Assembly: GCA_965153355.1 (NCBI GenBank)
Contig: OZ231126.1
Location: 3,348,001-3,412,000 of the forward strand
DNA: 64,000 nucleotides
DNA from: Flaccisagitta enflata
Lineage: Eukaryota; Chaetognatha; Sagittoidea; Aphragmophora
Direction of reading: 5' to 3'
Part shown: piece by piece, positions 33,482 through 44,648 of the stretch
Layout: every line of letters starts with the position of its first letter
How positions within the stretch are numbered: the stretch's first letter is position 1
The notes under the pieces: model-generated
Databases searched by the model: none
The model's input: only the letters and a program-made list of their open reading frames with translations
What the model was told of the DNA's origin: nothing
Made by a program: the position numbers and the translations under genes

Positions 33482-34155
33482 CAGGGCCGTGGAGAGGGGG
33501 GTCCACCCCCCTCTGAGAAGGGGGGCCCGGGCCCTGGGGGGGCCCAAGGGGGCCCTGAGGTAGAAGAAATAGAAAGAAAAAAAAAAACAAAACAAAAAGA
33601 AAGAAAAAAAAGTAAATAGAAATTAGTAAAAAATAAAATGAAGAAAAAAAAGTAAAAGGGGAAAAAGTTGAGTGATTTTGATCCAATTTAGCTTAAATCA
33701 TGTTTGGCCCTTGTTTGACTTTAATGTCAAGTGAGGGCCTCTTTAGATCAAATCAGATATGCTCATTGATATCTCAAATACTATTCATTTTAAAGATAAA
33801 ATATAATTTACTTTTTTAGGGGCCGATAAACAATTTCTAATAACATTATCTAAAACTGTTATAAGAAATCTGGCAAAGATGTTTCACTGATTTTTTTTGT
33901 TTCATAAAGAGAAAAAAAAGAGAAATTTCAGCATAGACGAATGCCAGGTTGTGTGTTCTGGAGGCAAAAATTAGGATATTTTTCAATGGGTTGACAAAAA
34001 ATTGACAATAAAGAGTGATGATGGGGGGGGTAAAAGGGGAGGGGGAGGGGGGCTCGGCCATATGGGCCAGAGGGGGGGCCCGGCCATATAGGCCAGAGGG
34101 GGGGCCCGGCCATATGGGCCAGAGGGGGGGCCCGCCATTTCTCTCCACGGCCCTG
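33482..34155. mobile_element. hAT-like non-autonomous element just upstream of the XK-related gene
   Basis: 674 bases with ends CAGGGCCGTGGAGAG and (inverted) CAGGGCCGTGGAGAGA, flanked by perfect 8-bp ATCTATCC duplications (33474-33481, 34156-34163). The interior has G-runs, an A-rich stretch, and a three-fold GGCCATATGGGCCAGAGGGG repeat near the right end. It ends 66 bases before the ATG of the XK-related gene. Confidence 0.85.
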
Positions 34156-34221
34156 ATCTATCCTACTCCTAGCCGTCATATCAATCTCGATACATAACCC
34201 AAATTCATAAGCGACTCAACG

Positions 34222-36149
34222 ATGGACAAGCTTTCAAACGCTGAATGGGCAGAAAAAGAAGGAAACAGTTACGAATTTACCACGTTTCTCGCAAAGAAAG
34301 CAAATGACAATGACAACGACCGCTCCAAACTTACTGGATACTCAGACAGTGCCAAAACTACAAATGACAAGGACATCGACGGCTCTGAAGTTACTGAAAA
34401 CAAAGACGGCGTTAAACCAGCAAATGTCCACCGAGAGGACGTCAAGAGTAAAACCCGTAAAACTTTCCTCCGCATTTTTCTGACGAGGGTAACAACATTT
34501 TCTGACTCGAACATATTTTTCTTCATTTCGATCTTCTTCGCAATTTGTTTGTACCTCGCTGACGTAATCTCAGACTTAAAACTGGCGACGCGGTATTTTC
34601 TCGACGGACATTACGGATGGGGTGGTTGCACCTCCGCCTTTATCATCTTACCGTGGATGACTTAGGGGGCGTTTCTAGTCAAAGACGATCGCGTTTTGAA
34701 CGGGCCACTCGGTCGCTCGCTACGTTCGTTCGCTCGCACCGCTCACTCCGCTCACTCGCTCCGCAGCGCTCCGCTTCGCTACGCTCGCTTCGCTCGCTCG
34801 CTCCGTTCACGGGCTCGCTCACTCACTTCGCTCACTCCCTCGTGGGACGGTTAAAATTCTTGAATATGTGTTCACGCTGTTATCGCGTTTCACGGGAACA
34901 AACGCGTTTTTTGTCTTCACTAGAAACACGCCCTTATATCGTTTATGGAATAGTCGCCACGGAATCGGAAGTGGATCCGCGAATTTTCGCCTTCTGCTCG
35001 TTGGAGCTCTTTTCCATTTGTATCCAGTCGCTTGGCGCGTCGTAGCCGCTGGGAGAAGCTAGAAGATGGAACGGGAAAAAAGAGATCGCGAGATTCGACC
35101 AACGTTACGCCAATTTTCTTTGTCTCTTCGAAGTGGCGTTGGAGGCCTTCCCTCAAGCTTCCTTACAACTCTACATCGTCGCTCGATCCAATCGATTGGA
35201 CGCGCTGGTGATTTTTTCCATTTTCTCCTCCATTTACTCGATCGTGAATGGGATGAGTAAAGCCGGATGGAGTTACGTGGAGGGGGAGAAGAGAAGAAAC
35301 CACGGGATTTACACTTCGGTCATTTTCCTTCCTTGGTTGTTTTTGCACTTTGTTTCGTTCATTCCCCCACTCGCATTCTTCGCCGCCCTGAAAAGCCACG
35401 CCCATCCCGCGTTGCTCAGCCTCATCGTCTACTTTTTGCTCCATCTCATTCTCTCCGTCCTTTTCACATTCGTTTATCCCGTCAATGGCGTGAAACGCTT
35501 CAATTTCCGTTATCTCGGAGACGCCATCAGAGGCGTCTTTCCCCCGCGACATCATCCTATCTTTCGCGTTCTTTCTTTTCCCCTTCAACTCATCTTCGCT
35601 TTCGCGTCTTTTTGGATTTCCACGATTTGGATCGTCTCTTTGGTGCCTTTTCTCGACGAATCATTGACGGAAATACTTCCGTCGTTCGTTTGGCCGGAAA
35701 CGTCGCCGATCTTCCGCGAGTGGCTCGTCAACGACGCGAAAACGATGTCAGCAGAAACGTGGGCTGTATGTCATAAGTCGTCGTCGTCGCTGTCGTCAGC
35801 GTCTTCGTTATCCTCGTCATCGTCACCGTCGTCATCTATTCCTTCCATTCTCACTACCACCATTGGAACATCCACTCGAGAATTCGAACACAGCTCACTA
35901 AATTCGATCACCGAAGGCGAATCTGTCAACGACTCTTTTTGGTCCACTGGATGTTGTTTGACCGACGGAGCCGCGCAGCTGTACATCGTTTTCAACGTCA
36001 TGAATTGCATCCTTCTTGTTTATCATTTCGTTCTTATCGCTTTGTGGCCCCAAATATGGCAAAGGATCAAGATGAAAGCCACTCCTCATGACGATTCACA
36101 AGATGAACCCCAGAATACAACTCTGAGCCATACCACATCGATGGCGTAA
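34222..36149 (+). CDS. XK-related (Kell/XK family) multi-pass membrane protein, interrupted
   Basis: Part 1 (34222-34662) encodes an N-terminal charged tail and the first membrane segment (NIFFFISIFFAICLYLADVI), then SDLKLATRYF and GHYGWGG, as in XK-family first helices. It stops at TAG 34663-34665. Part 2 opens after a good acceptor (TTTTTTGTCTTCACTAG, ending 34922) with RLWNSRHGIGSGSANFRLLL and VGALFHLYPVAWRVV. At about 35046-35060 the frame must change by one base to enter part 3, RFDQRYANFLCLFEVALEAF then PQASLQLYIVARSN, the family's most recognisable segment, followed by several hydrophobic helices to TAA at 36147-36149. A Ser-rich run (about 35777-35855) is unusual. XK-family proteins are membrane proteins linked to lipid scrambling. 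This may be an intact gene with an intron and a sequencing indel, or a recent pseudogene. Confidence 0.7.
34690..34860. repeat. GCTCGCTCAC-rich tract inside the XK-related gene
   Basis: CGCTCGCTACGTTCGTTCGC, GCTCACTCCGCTCACTCGCT and GGGCTCGCTCACTCACTTCG. Its inverse appears near 8330-8400 (GAGGGAGTAAGCGAGCCCG, GAGTGAGTGAGCG). It sits where an intron would be expected. Confidence 0.6.
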
Positions 36150-36372
36150 TTTTAAGGAGTGTAAAAGTATAACAATAATCTGTTTTGCCTGCCGCGATAA
36201 TCATCAGTGTCTCTCACATGTAGAAAACTTTTTGTTAACGAAAACTTATCTTGCTTAAAAGTCTTCAGTCGACTCCACGTCAAGACAATCATCTTATCAT
36301 TTCAAAAACCATCTTGGTCAAAAATATCGTCTCAGTAAAACAATACACTTATTTGTTGCTATTATGTTTTGT

Positions 36373-36378
36373 AATAAA
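36373..36378 (+). promoter_or_regulatory. AATAAA, probable polyadenylation signal of the XK-related gene
   Basis: First AATAAA downstream of the stop at 36149, about 225 bases away, in AT-rich sequence. Supported by position only. Confidence 0.4.
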
Positions 36379-36863
36379 TTCAATTTTTCTATAGAAATGT
36401 TTAGTCTAGGCTTTTTTGGTACTAAATATCATTTGTAATCATGTGGGTAGACATAGATGAAGGATTTTTGAACCATTTTTTACAACAAGTTCTTCAATTT
36501 TTATAAAAAAATTTTTCTTACCACTTTCAAACCAAGGTACATTCATTTTTTAAAAAAATCTTAACAGTTTGAGCTAAAAAAATCTGCTTGGCGGCATTAG
36601 GCAGATTTTTTGAAGCTCTTTCTAATGGTCACCAATTTTTATATGATTTTTTCATGATAAGCTCAAGAAAAGCAAAAAAAGAACTTTTTTACTCTTTTGA
36701 CTCTAAAATCTAAACGAATTGAGCTACTGAACTCTGCTTGGTGGCATTTTGAAGATTTTTTCAAGCTCTTTCCAATGGTCACTGATTTCATTATGATTTT
36801 TTAAGTAGTTTTATCACAAATTAGCCTTAAAGGCGAGACGATATTTTTGACCAAGATGGTATA

Positions 36864-37559
36864 AACAAGGCCAAGAGATGTCCAACAGACGCGTCCTCTT
36901 TAGATGTAGGATATTGAGATATAAAGATACCGGGTGGACTTAAAAAAAGTAGCTCTGTATGGGAATAAAAGAAAAACTGTTTATAACTGCTTATTATGTG
37001 AATATTTGAAATGATGAATCTCTGAATTTGTACATACGATCAAAATATACAAATTCAAATTATGTATGATAAACCAAAATATTTTTTTTCTGAGTACTAT
37101 TGCTTGTTTTTAACTAAAAACAATACATGATTATTATTAGTGTTTTAGGTATGCATTTAGTTTTTCACATAAAAAGTTTTGGTTTTATGGTTTCCCAAGA
37201 CCCACTTTTATTCAACTATCTTCATTCAAAAGTAAATTCTGTTAAAATCATTGATTTTTAATCAAATTTAAGCAAAATTCTTTAAGTGGTACGTAATTCA
37301 ATTTAGTTTTTTAAAAATAAAATGAAAAATATTGATCCTGCTAAAAAATGTGCATAATGGAATATGTGGGTGACGATCATATCTAGATAGCTAAAAAAAA
37401 TTTTTTTACTTAGGAGAAATTTTAAAAATAATACTAAAAAAATTAAAAGATACCTTTTTAAAGACCACCCGTTACTAGGATAAAGATGTTAAGATATAAC
37501 GATATTAGGAATCCCAACGCCCCCACACCCTCTCATACTAATGCAAGGACACATCTAAA
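36864..37559 (+). repeat. AACAAGGCC-family element, GACGC subtype, second copy
   Basis: Starts AACAAGGCCAAGAGATGTCC with GACGCGTCCTCTTTAGATG and ends AAGGACACATCTAAAC. Interrupted by the MITE at 36930-37472. Confidence 0.65.
36930..37472. mobile_element. TA-flanked MITE nested in an AACAAGGCC-family repeat
   Basis: Inverted ends CCGGGTGGACTTAAAAAAAG and ACGGGTGGTCTTTAAAAAGG with TA on both sides (36928-36929, 37473-37474). 543 bases, very AT-rich, no coding capacity. The host repeat continues on both sides. Confidence 0.6.
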
Positions 37560-37669
37560 CATATGAAGAGACATGAAGACATAAGGAGTAGGCTGGACTC
37601 ATTTAAGGCTTTGGAAAAAAAATTGTCTCAAAGCAATTTTCTTGATCCATTTGCATATTTAGAGGCCTA

Positions 37670-38079
37670 CCATACAACTCAAAAAAAAAAAGACGCACTT
37701 TTGAATGACCTATTTTGTCCATGAATGATAAAAAAACTTATAAAAATCATAGATCATTTGAAAGCCCTTCAAAAGTACTTTCATTTGGCGCCAATCTGGT
37801 ATTGCTACCCTTTTTTGTTAAGAAATGGCATAGGTTTAAGTGAAAACATTGCCTATTTCAATTTTGCAATCCCTATGTAAAAATGCATTTTAGCAAATAA
37901 GTGCTTCTCTTTGCAGAGCTCTAGCTTCCAGACAGTTTGAGATACAAACCTGGGATTGGTCTAGATTGAAATATAATTTGAAAATCTTTCAAAATATCTG
38001 TTTTGAAAATAGTTAAAATTAATTTTCATATCTATTTCATCAATTAACAAACAGGTGCGTCTTTTTTTTATCCACGTGG
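37670..38079. mobile_element. 410-bp TA-flanked MITE, second copy
   Basis: Same length and family as 17414-17823: A-rich inverted ends next to GACGCAC, flanked by TA (37668-37669, 38080-38081). The interior shares blocks such as GGCGCCAATCTGG in inverted orientation. Confidence 0.75.
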
Positions 38080-38087
38080 TATCTACT

Positions 38088-38240
38088 TGCAAAATTAGTT
38101 TGGACTTGATCTTGTCAGAACGTCATCAATGCTGTAGTTGTATAGTTGTGAAAGAAATTTCTCCCATAATAGTTCTATACAACTGCAGCATTGATGACGT
38201 TCTGACTAGATCAAGTCCAAATTGCTTTTGCTTGTAGATA
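38088..38240. repeat. Large hairpin, ~62-base arms
   Basis: Left arm CTACTTGCAAAATTAGTTTG...GTAGTTGTATAG and right arm CTATACAACTGCAGCATTGA...CTTTTGCTTGTAG are inverted copies with a few mismatches; the loop is about 30 bases. It starts 9 bases after the MITE at 37670-38079. Confidence 0.75.
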
Positions 38241-38290
38241 GGCCTCTGATTATTCATGTGGAACATGAAAATTGCATGGAGATAATTTCT

Positions 38291-38431
38291 AGTCGCGGAC
38301 ACGCGACTCTACACCTTGCTGTGTCGGTCGGTAGGTCGGTCGGTATGTCACATTTTTTAATTCCGAGTTGTCTTCACATTAATGCTCCTGCCCAACCGTC
38401 CGCGACTAGATTGCGGTGTATCGGCCTTGTT
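38291..38431 (-). repeat. AACAAGGCC-family element, compact
   Basis: CTAGTCGCGGACACGCGACT, GGTCGGTAGGTCGGTCGGTA, CAACCGTCCGCGACTAGATT, then GGTGTATCGGCCTTGTTC. About 141 bases, close to the fragment at 1-112. Confidence 0.7.
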
Positions 38432-38917
38432 CACACTTATGGGGATTTTCTCCTTCTCCTCCTCCTCCACCTCCTCCGTCCCTCCCCCTCAAATCCCAGT
38501 CTGGAGGCCTAAATTCCAGTCTCAAGCCCCAAATCCCAGTCTCACGGCCCAAATCCCTGCCTTGAAGCCCAAATCCTAGCCTCAAGGCCCAAATCCTAGC
38601 CTGGAGGTTGAGATTTGGGCCTCAAGGCTGGGATCTGAGATCTGGGCTTGAGTTTGGACCTTGAGGCTGAGATTTGGGCCTCAAGGCTGGGATTTAGGCC
38701 CCCAGGCTAGGATTTGGGTCTTAAGGCTAGGATTTGGGCCTCAAGGCTGGGATTTGGGCCTTGAGACTGGGATTTGGGGCTCGAGACTGGAATTTAGGCC
38801 TCCAGACTGAGATTTGAGGGGGGGACGAAGGAGGAGAAGGAGGAGAAGGAGAAAATCCCCCATATGTGTGAAAGCATATGTCATCGACCCCTTCGGGGCC
38901 GCTGCCCAAAAAAAGGA
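38432..38917. repeat. Foldback-like repeat with 21-bp tandem loop
   Basis: Left arm begins abruptly at ATGGGGATTTTCTCCTTCTC next to another repeat. The loop is CCCAGTCTCAAGCCCCAAAT units then the inverted form; the right arm has AAATCCCCCATATGTGTGAA and CCCCTTCGGGGCCGCTGCCC. Confidence 0.7.
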
Positions 38918-39050
38918 AATAAACAAACACATACACACACAAACACAGACACAGACACAGACACAGACACACTGAGACAGCACTGAGACAGCACTGAGAC
39001 ACCAAAAAATCTGAGATAAAAGGTGAGCTAAAGGGGAAAAAATATATTTG

Positions 39051-39053
<3 letters not shown>

Positions 39054-39143
<90 letters not shown>
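39054..39143. repeat. (CA)n microsatellite
   Basis: Uninterrupted CA of about 90 bases. Confidence 0.9.
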
Positions 39144-39147
<4 letters not shown>

Positions 39148-39479
39148 ACATGATATTATCAAGAAGGTGAGAAATACAAAAATGCAAAAATAATTTGAAG
39201 AATGAAAGATTAAAAGAATGTCATAGAAGCAAAAATATCCTAAAAAGCTAAGTCGGGTCTGAAGGCAAAACCAAATTTCGGGTTTGGCCTCAAAACCGAG
39301 CCTCGGCCTTCTCACGGCCAAACCCGCAAGGCCTTACTCGTAACGTTGTTGGTTTCATGAACCTAAAGCAAACAAACTGAAGCAAGTTATCATGAGTTGG
39401 TCGATGTAACTTCCGCTGTACGGCACCGTATAGCGGCTATATTTGGGCTGGCGTCATATATGTTCACAGCTCAAGAATA

Positions 39480-40246
39480 GATTCAAAACATCAATTGGGG
39501 CCTGTGCCCTGTGTTCTACAGGTCTTCGTCCCCTTCAGGGCCGCTGCCCAAAAAGTCGCAAAAGCGTTAAATGGTCAGCAGTACCCACGCCCGTCCTTAG
39601 TAGGTTGTGGTTGAAGTTGAGAGAGGGAGCAGGACAGCGGCCCCGAAGCGGTTGATGACCTATGTTTTCACACATATGGGGAATTTTCTCCTTCTTCTTC
39701 TCCTGGCTGGGATTTGGGCCTCGAGGCTGGGATTTAGGCCTCAAGGCAGGGATTTAGGCCTCGAGACTAGGACTTGAGCCTTGAAGCTGGGATTTGGGCT
39801 TTGAGGCTGGTATATGGGCCTCAAGGTCAGAATTTGGGCCTCAAGGGGGGTGTTTGGGTCTCTGGGCAGGGATTTAGGCCTCAAGGCTGGAATTTAGGCC
39901 GCAAGGCTGGGATTTGGGCCTCGAGGCTGGGATTTGGGCCTCGAGGCTGGGATTTGGGCCTGAAGGCTGGGACTTGGGCCTTAAGGTTGGAATTTGGGCC
40001 CCAAGGCTGGGATTTGGGCCTCAAGGACGGGATTTGGGCCTCATGTGATAGAACTTGAGCCTCAAGGCTGGGAGTTGGGTCTCGAGGCTGGGATCTGGGC
40101 TTCAAGACTCGGATTATGGCCTTGAGGCTAGGATTTGAGTCAAGAGGGGGGACGGACAGAGGAGAAGAAAAAGAAGAAGAAGGAGAAAATTCCCCATATG
40201 TGTGAAAGCATAGGTCATCGACCCCTTCAGGCTCGCTGCCCAATAG
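39480..40246. repeat. Foldback-like repeat, interrupted at its right end by transposon copy A
   Basis: 39480-39552 is a right arm of a sibling copy (CTACAGGTCTTCGTCCCCTT). 39556 onward has the left arm AGTCGCAAAAGCGTTAAATG and CAGCGGCCCCGAAGCGG, about 20 loop units, and a right arm to 40239. A further right arm resumes at 43473-43535. Confidence 0.65.
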
Positions 40247-40247
40247 T

Positions 40248-43200
40248 TAGGGGAGTACGAGATTCAGGAGAAAATCACTTCTTTCAAAATATCACCCTTG
40301 CTACCAGATAAACATGTGAGTAGGGCTTAGATAAGATGTTAGAAACTTTTTTCAGCTCGATCGGTTGAAAAAAACCCCTCGGATTGCTTAAAAAATCGAT
40401 TTTTCCATGATTTTTTGCGTTTTTGTCAACTATTTTTAGCAAAAAAATGTTTTAATTTAATTCTTAAGCTATATTTCAACTTTAAAACTAGAAAGTGTGC
40501 CTGAAATAGTAAAAGGACCCTGCCAGTTTAAAAATTGATGAAAAAAAATCAATTTTTCTTAAACAAGGCTGGATACCACATAGTCACACTGTTAGAAAGA
40601 CTTTCCACCCTCACTGGAGTAGGCAAAGCTCATCTTTGGTCAAAAATCCTTGTGCTGATGACAGATCTGGCCAGTGAGAACCATTTTCTTGCTAAAAAAA
40701 TTGCAGAACACTTGCAATTGGATGTTATCCCTTGTATGCTTTGGTGTGTCTTACACACATGTCTTGATTTTGATCGTAACTGTCTGTATTCCACGAGAAC
40801 TTGAAGTCAAACATTGGGCAAGATAAGTTGAAAGCAGCTTTGCACACTATCTCTGACAAAAGTAAGATGAAGAATAACTTAGCAGCATAAACAAAAGACT
40901 GGGCTCTAAAATTTGTTACAATGGAGAATATTTCAAAGCCATGGAACAGAGAAGATGAATTCAGTGAGTTTGAAGAACAAAATGGACACAGAAATGATGC
41001 AATACTGATGAAAGAGGGTCATTTTGGTTGCCAATGCAAAGCATCCCTCAAAGTCCTTGAAATGAAGGATAGTCTTATGGCATATCTGGACCTTGACACA
41101 AAATATCAAAATGAAGTGGCCAAACTCCTTTGTTCCCTGCTTCCTTCCCCTGTAGTTCATTATGAATGGACCGTAGAGGTTCTAGTAGGCTATCATTTAA
41201 TGGAGCCACTTCTTCGCATTCTGTTGGATCAGCAACCTAGACCAACTCATTTGGCTCTTTGAAGTATCCTTCAAAATTTGTACAAACAAATGACGGAACC
41301 AATCCCAGGTTTGAAATTCAGCTCAGTTGAGAGGCATGCTCTTCCAGCTCTTGAGGATGGATTTGGAAAAAAGTACAAACACAAATGGATAGAGTCTTTT
41401 TGCAAGTATCTTGAGCAGTACGATGTCAATAAACTGGAAAGTTCAATGCAAGTCTTGATGAAACAGCTTGCTGCAACTCTGTCCAGGTAACGAGGAATTC
41501 AGTATGAATTTCGTCCAGAATTTCTGGAACTCAGCAAAGAAAGCAGCAGGAACATTGGGAGAGACACACTTCAAGCCTCTGTCAGAAATCTTCACTGAAG
41601 ATCAGCTTAAGACCATCCATGTGGACTACAAAGTTGGAGAAAACTATTTTGGACATCTTTCTCAACAGCTAAGAAGCAAAGGAGGCTCTGCTTTCCAAGC
41701 AATCAGTGACAGACTTGTGCTAAAAACAAGTTCAGATCTTGCCTTTGGTAATGAGGGAGCAAACATGTTGAAGAACAAGGAGCTCAAGGTCAGACAGAAA
41801 GAAATTCATCAAATTGCAACAGATTTTTCAAAGTCTCAAAAAGAGATCATGAAAGCAAAGTTAGCCTTGACAGACAGTGAAGCAGACAAGCTGGCAAGGG
41901 ATATGGCCAAAAATAAACTGTTTTATTTATGTGTGCAAAATGGAACGAAACACAAGTATATTGTACCGCTCTCATCTCAAGCTGAGGTCAAAAAGTGCTA
42001 TGACAGAATCAAAAAGCTGAGTGAGGCAGATCAGTTGGCTCTTCTGCGCCAAGAAGTTAAGTTGAAAAAGGCTTTATTTTCAGAAATGCCAAATGATTTT
42101 GTCTATTTCAAGCAGTACAATATCACAGACAAACAGATGTACAAAAATCTGCATGCTTTGCACACAGTTGACCCATCTGACCAAGAGGTCATTACTGTAG
42201 AGGATGTCTATGTGGCTTCTGAGTCAGTAGGCACTCAGTCTGCCAATAAGCAAGCCAAGAGGTCTAGGGTACCTGTGGAAGAGCCTCTGAGAGACTTCAA
42301 TTAGCCATTACAGGAAGAAGAATTCGTTGTCACATTGCAAGAAGATGGCTGGAACCTTGGTTCTGTGCAATCTTACAATCAGTAACAAGATAGCATTTGT
42401 GTGCAAGCTCTCACTACTCAGAAAACAAAAGCAAAGGATGATCAAAGAAAAACATATTGGATCTATCCCAATGATAAAGTTTTGGATGACTTTGAAAGGA
42501 AACATACTTGAAATCAGGCCTTCAGAAACCTTGGCTAAAAATGTAAAAAGAAAAGATTTGGTTTTTGCCCTTCTCAACCGTGAGATCATTGAGACCATAT
42601 GGGGACAGCTTATTGGCTAAGATGGTTAAAAGTGTCATCTACAGACACAGAACTCTTGGAGAGAGCTTATTAGTTTCAAAATTATTGTGGGAGAATAATC
42701 ATTTGTAGTCATGTCGCATTAGAAAAAAACTGGCGTATGAAATGGTCTCTATCAATGTCCCTCTTCCTGTCCCCCACGCTCTGCTCTCTGATCTTCCCGA
42801 TGATTCATCTCATATAGCATTTCCACATAAGTGCAATTTTTTGACAATCACACCAACTAAAACTCATACTTTTTATTTTTGCTCATCCAAAATGTCTGCT
42901 TGCTCATTAGATCTCTTATTCAAGATTTTTACTCAGTTGTGTTTGATATCAAAGCTTTCTTATGCACATGCAATTTCAATGTCTGAATAACGGTTGATAT
43001 GATTACAGATATGTACATATACTGCAGAAAATATCTGAAATTTTTCTTTCACCTTCTTTCAATTGGTGAGGTTGTGATCAAATCAATTCAGGCTAGAAAA
43101 ACATACTACCACTTGAAATGCTCAAAAATCATACCGTATTTGTATAATATTGACTAATTCTTTTCAAGGACAAAGAAGCTACAGATAATAAATGAAGAAA

Positions 43201-43465
43201 TGTAGAGTCTATGCATTTTGATGCATGTAATAGTTCATGAAAACTTGAGTAAGTAACATATTTTCACTTAAAACCCAATATTTTCACTCAAAAACGCTAT
43301 AAAAATGCTGAAAATATGGCCGTTTTTGTTTTTTGGGCCTTCCGGTGGGTTTTTTTCAAGCCACAGCCTCCAAATTGGTACAAACCCATATATTTTGAGT
43401 CTACTAAGCCAAAAAAAGGGTAGCAAGCTCATTTCGTTTCGGTGACCCATTCTCGTACTCCCTTA
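40248..43465 (+). mobile_element. 3.2-kb DNA transposon, copy A
   Basis: The ends are TAGGGGAGTACGAGA and, inverted, TAAGGGAGTACGAGA, a 15-bp terminal inverted repeat with one mismatch. It is flanked by CCAATAG (40240-40246, plus one extra T) and CCAATAG (43466-43472), a 7-bp target duplication. The 3218 bases contain a broken coding region (40535-42620). It inserted into the right arm of a foldback repeat, whose continuation resumes at 43473. The 7-bp duplication with TA(A/G)GG termini does not settle the superfamily; hAT (usually 8 bp), P (7-8) and Dada (6-7) remain possible. Confidence 0.9.
40535..42620 (+). pseudogene. Degenerate transposase-like coding region of copy A
   Basis: Consecutive open pieces form one decayed protein: 40535-40804 (LVLMTDLASENHFLAKKIAE, CMLWCVLHTCLDFD), a frame change near 40800, TAA at 40888, 40921-41259 (HYEWTVEVLVGYHLMEPLLR), TGA at 41260, 41278-41487, a frame change near 41480, 41468-42301 (278 codons, many Lys/Glu, e.g. 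LALLRQEVKLKKALFSEMPN), TAG at 42302, TAA at 42389, and a last piece to 42620 (LEIRPSETLAKNVKRKDLVF). The TDxxxxN...CxLH pattern suits an RNase-H-fold transposase, but I could not assign the family. The 278-codon piece is the longest open part and may be mistaken for a gene. Confidence 0.7.
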
Positions 43466-43834
43466 CCAATAGGAGGAGAAATATCTGCATATGTGAAAGC
43501 TTAGGTCATCGGCCCCTTGTGGCCGCTGCCCAAAAACGACTTCAGGAATGACTTAAGGAACGACAATTATGGAGTCGAGGACAAGCATTCTTCATCCAGT
43601 CATAAAATCAGCGACCACGGCATACTTTTTTTGAATACATATTCAATATCTTCTCATTCATCATTATTGCAATCACTGTTGATTGATTGGCATTTGTGTT
43701 TTGATCTAACTCTGTTACTCCTTAACTACCTCTGTACCACAATGGTACTGCCACATCATCTTTCATCTATCCCAGGAATGCAAAAAAGCATCTCAATGAA
43801 GCCAGAAAAAGCAATATATTTAGTAATGGACAAG

Positions 43835-43838
<4 letters not shown>

Positions 43839-43896
<58 letters not shown>
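43839..43896. repeat. (GA)n microsatellite
   Basis: Uninterrupted GA after GACAAGAAAA. Confidence 0.9.
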
Positions 43897-43899
<3 letters not shown>

Positions 43900-44283
43900 A
43901 ATGCCCTGTTTAAAAAGGTTAGGGTATGAATCTTTTCCTTTGCCACGTCGATGATATGCGTTAGCTCAGCTGAGGTGCGAATTCTGGAAAGTAAACATTA
44001 AACAATCACCACAGTTCACCAATCTGAGACTCAACCTCCAAACTTCAAATTGACGATATGAGGATTCGCGAATCGCGATCATAACAGAAATTTGCAACGG
44101 ACTAAAAGGAAATAGTTGTATCTATCTCTACCCCTCAATCAGCGCCCCCCCTGTCCTGAGATCCCCTGCCCAACCTTCCGCAATAATATCGTGACCCCGC
44201 GTCACTTGTTGGGAAAGCTGATGGTCCAAAGTTGGGAGTGGGTAATCGAATCTAAATTCTACACCAAATGATTCAAATGAAAA

Positions 44284-44476
44284 CTGAACAAGGCCGGATA
44301 CACGGCCAATACTAGTCGCGGAAGGGTGGGCAGGGGCGGAAATGCGTGTTTTCACACTTTCCAACTCGACCAACCGACCAATCGACCGACCAACCGACCA
44401 ACCGACCAACCGACCAATCGACCGACGGACGGACGGACGAAGCCTCTGATAGAGTCGCTAGTCCACGACTAAAAAA
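44284..44476 (+). repeat. AACAAGGCC-family element
   Basis: GAACAAGGCCGGATACACGG, AGTCGCGGAAGGGTGGGCAG, (CGACCAAC)n, ending GAGTCGCTAGTCCACGACTA. A GGACACGCAACTC-type relic lies just before it, near 44150-44210. Confidence 0.65.
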
Positions 44477-44648
44477 ATCAGTTTTTACTTATCAATATCT
44501 ATAAAAAAGATGATTAATTTTTATGACGAGAACTCTTTATTTGAGCAAGATAGTGCCATGGAAATCATAATAGCATCAAAATGAGTGATGGTTGATTTAC
44601 TGGTACAAATAGATTGAAAAAAAGGTTCAAGCGACTCAGCAGGGAGTA

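Noticed and set aside
34617-35045. 142-codon plus-strand frame rich in Ser/Arg/Leu
   Set aside because: Runs through the GCTCGCTCAC low-complexity tract and does not carry XK-family features in that frame.
35163-35588. 141-codon minus-strand frame opposite the XK-related gene
   Set aside because: A shadow of the conserved plus-strand coding sequence; acidic composition follows from the opposite frame.
39774-40058. Repetitive GLKAGIWASRLGF-type open frame
   Set aside because: Arises because the foldback loop unit is 21 bases (seven codons). The same frames appear in every copy and both strands, so no gene is implied.
41468-42304. 278-codon frame as an independent host gene
   Set aside because: It occurs in three copies inside the same inverted-repeat-bounded element and is one piece of a broken transposase-like region.
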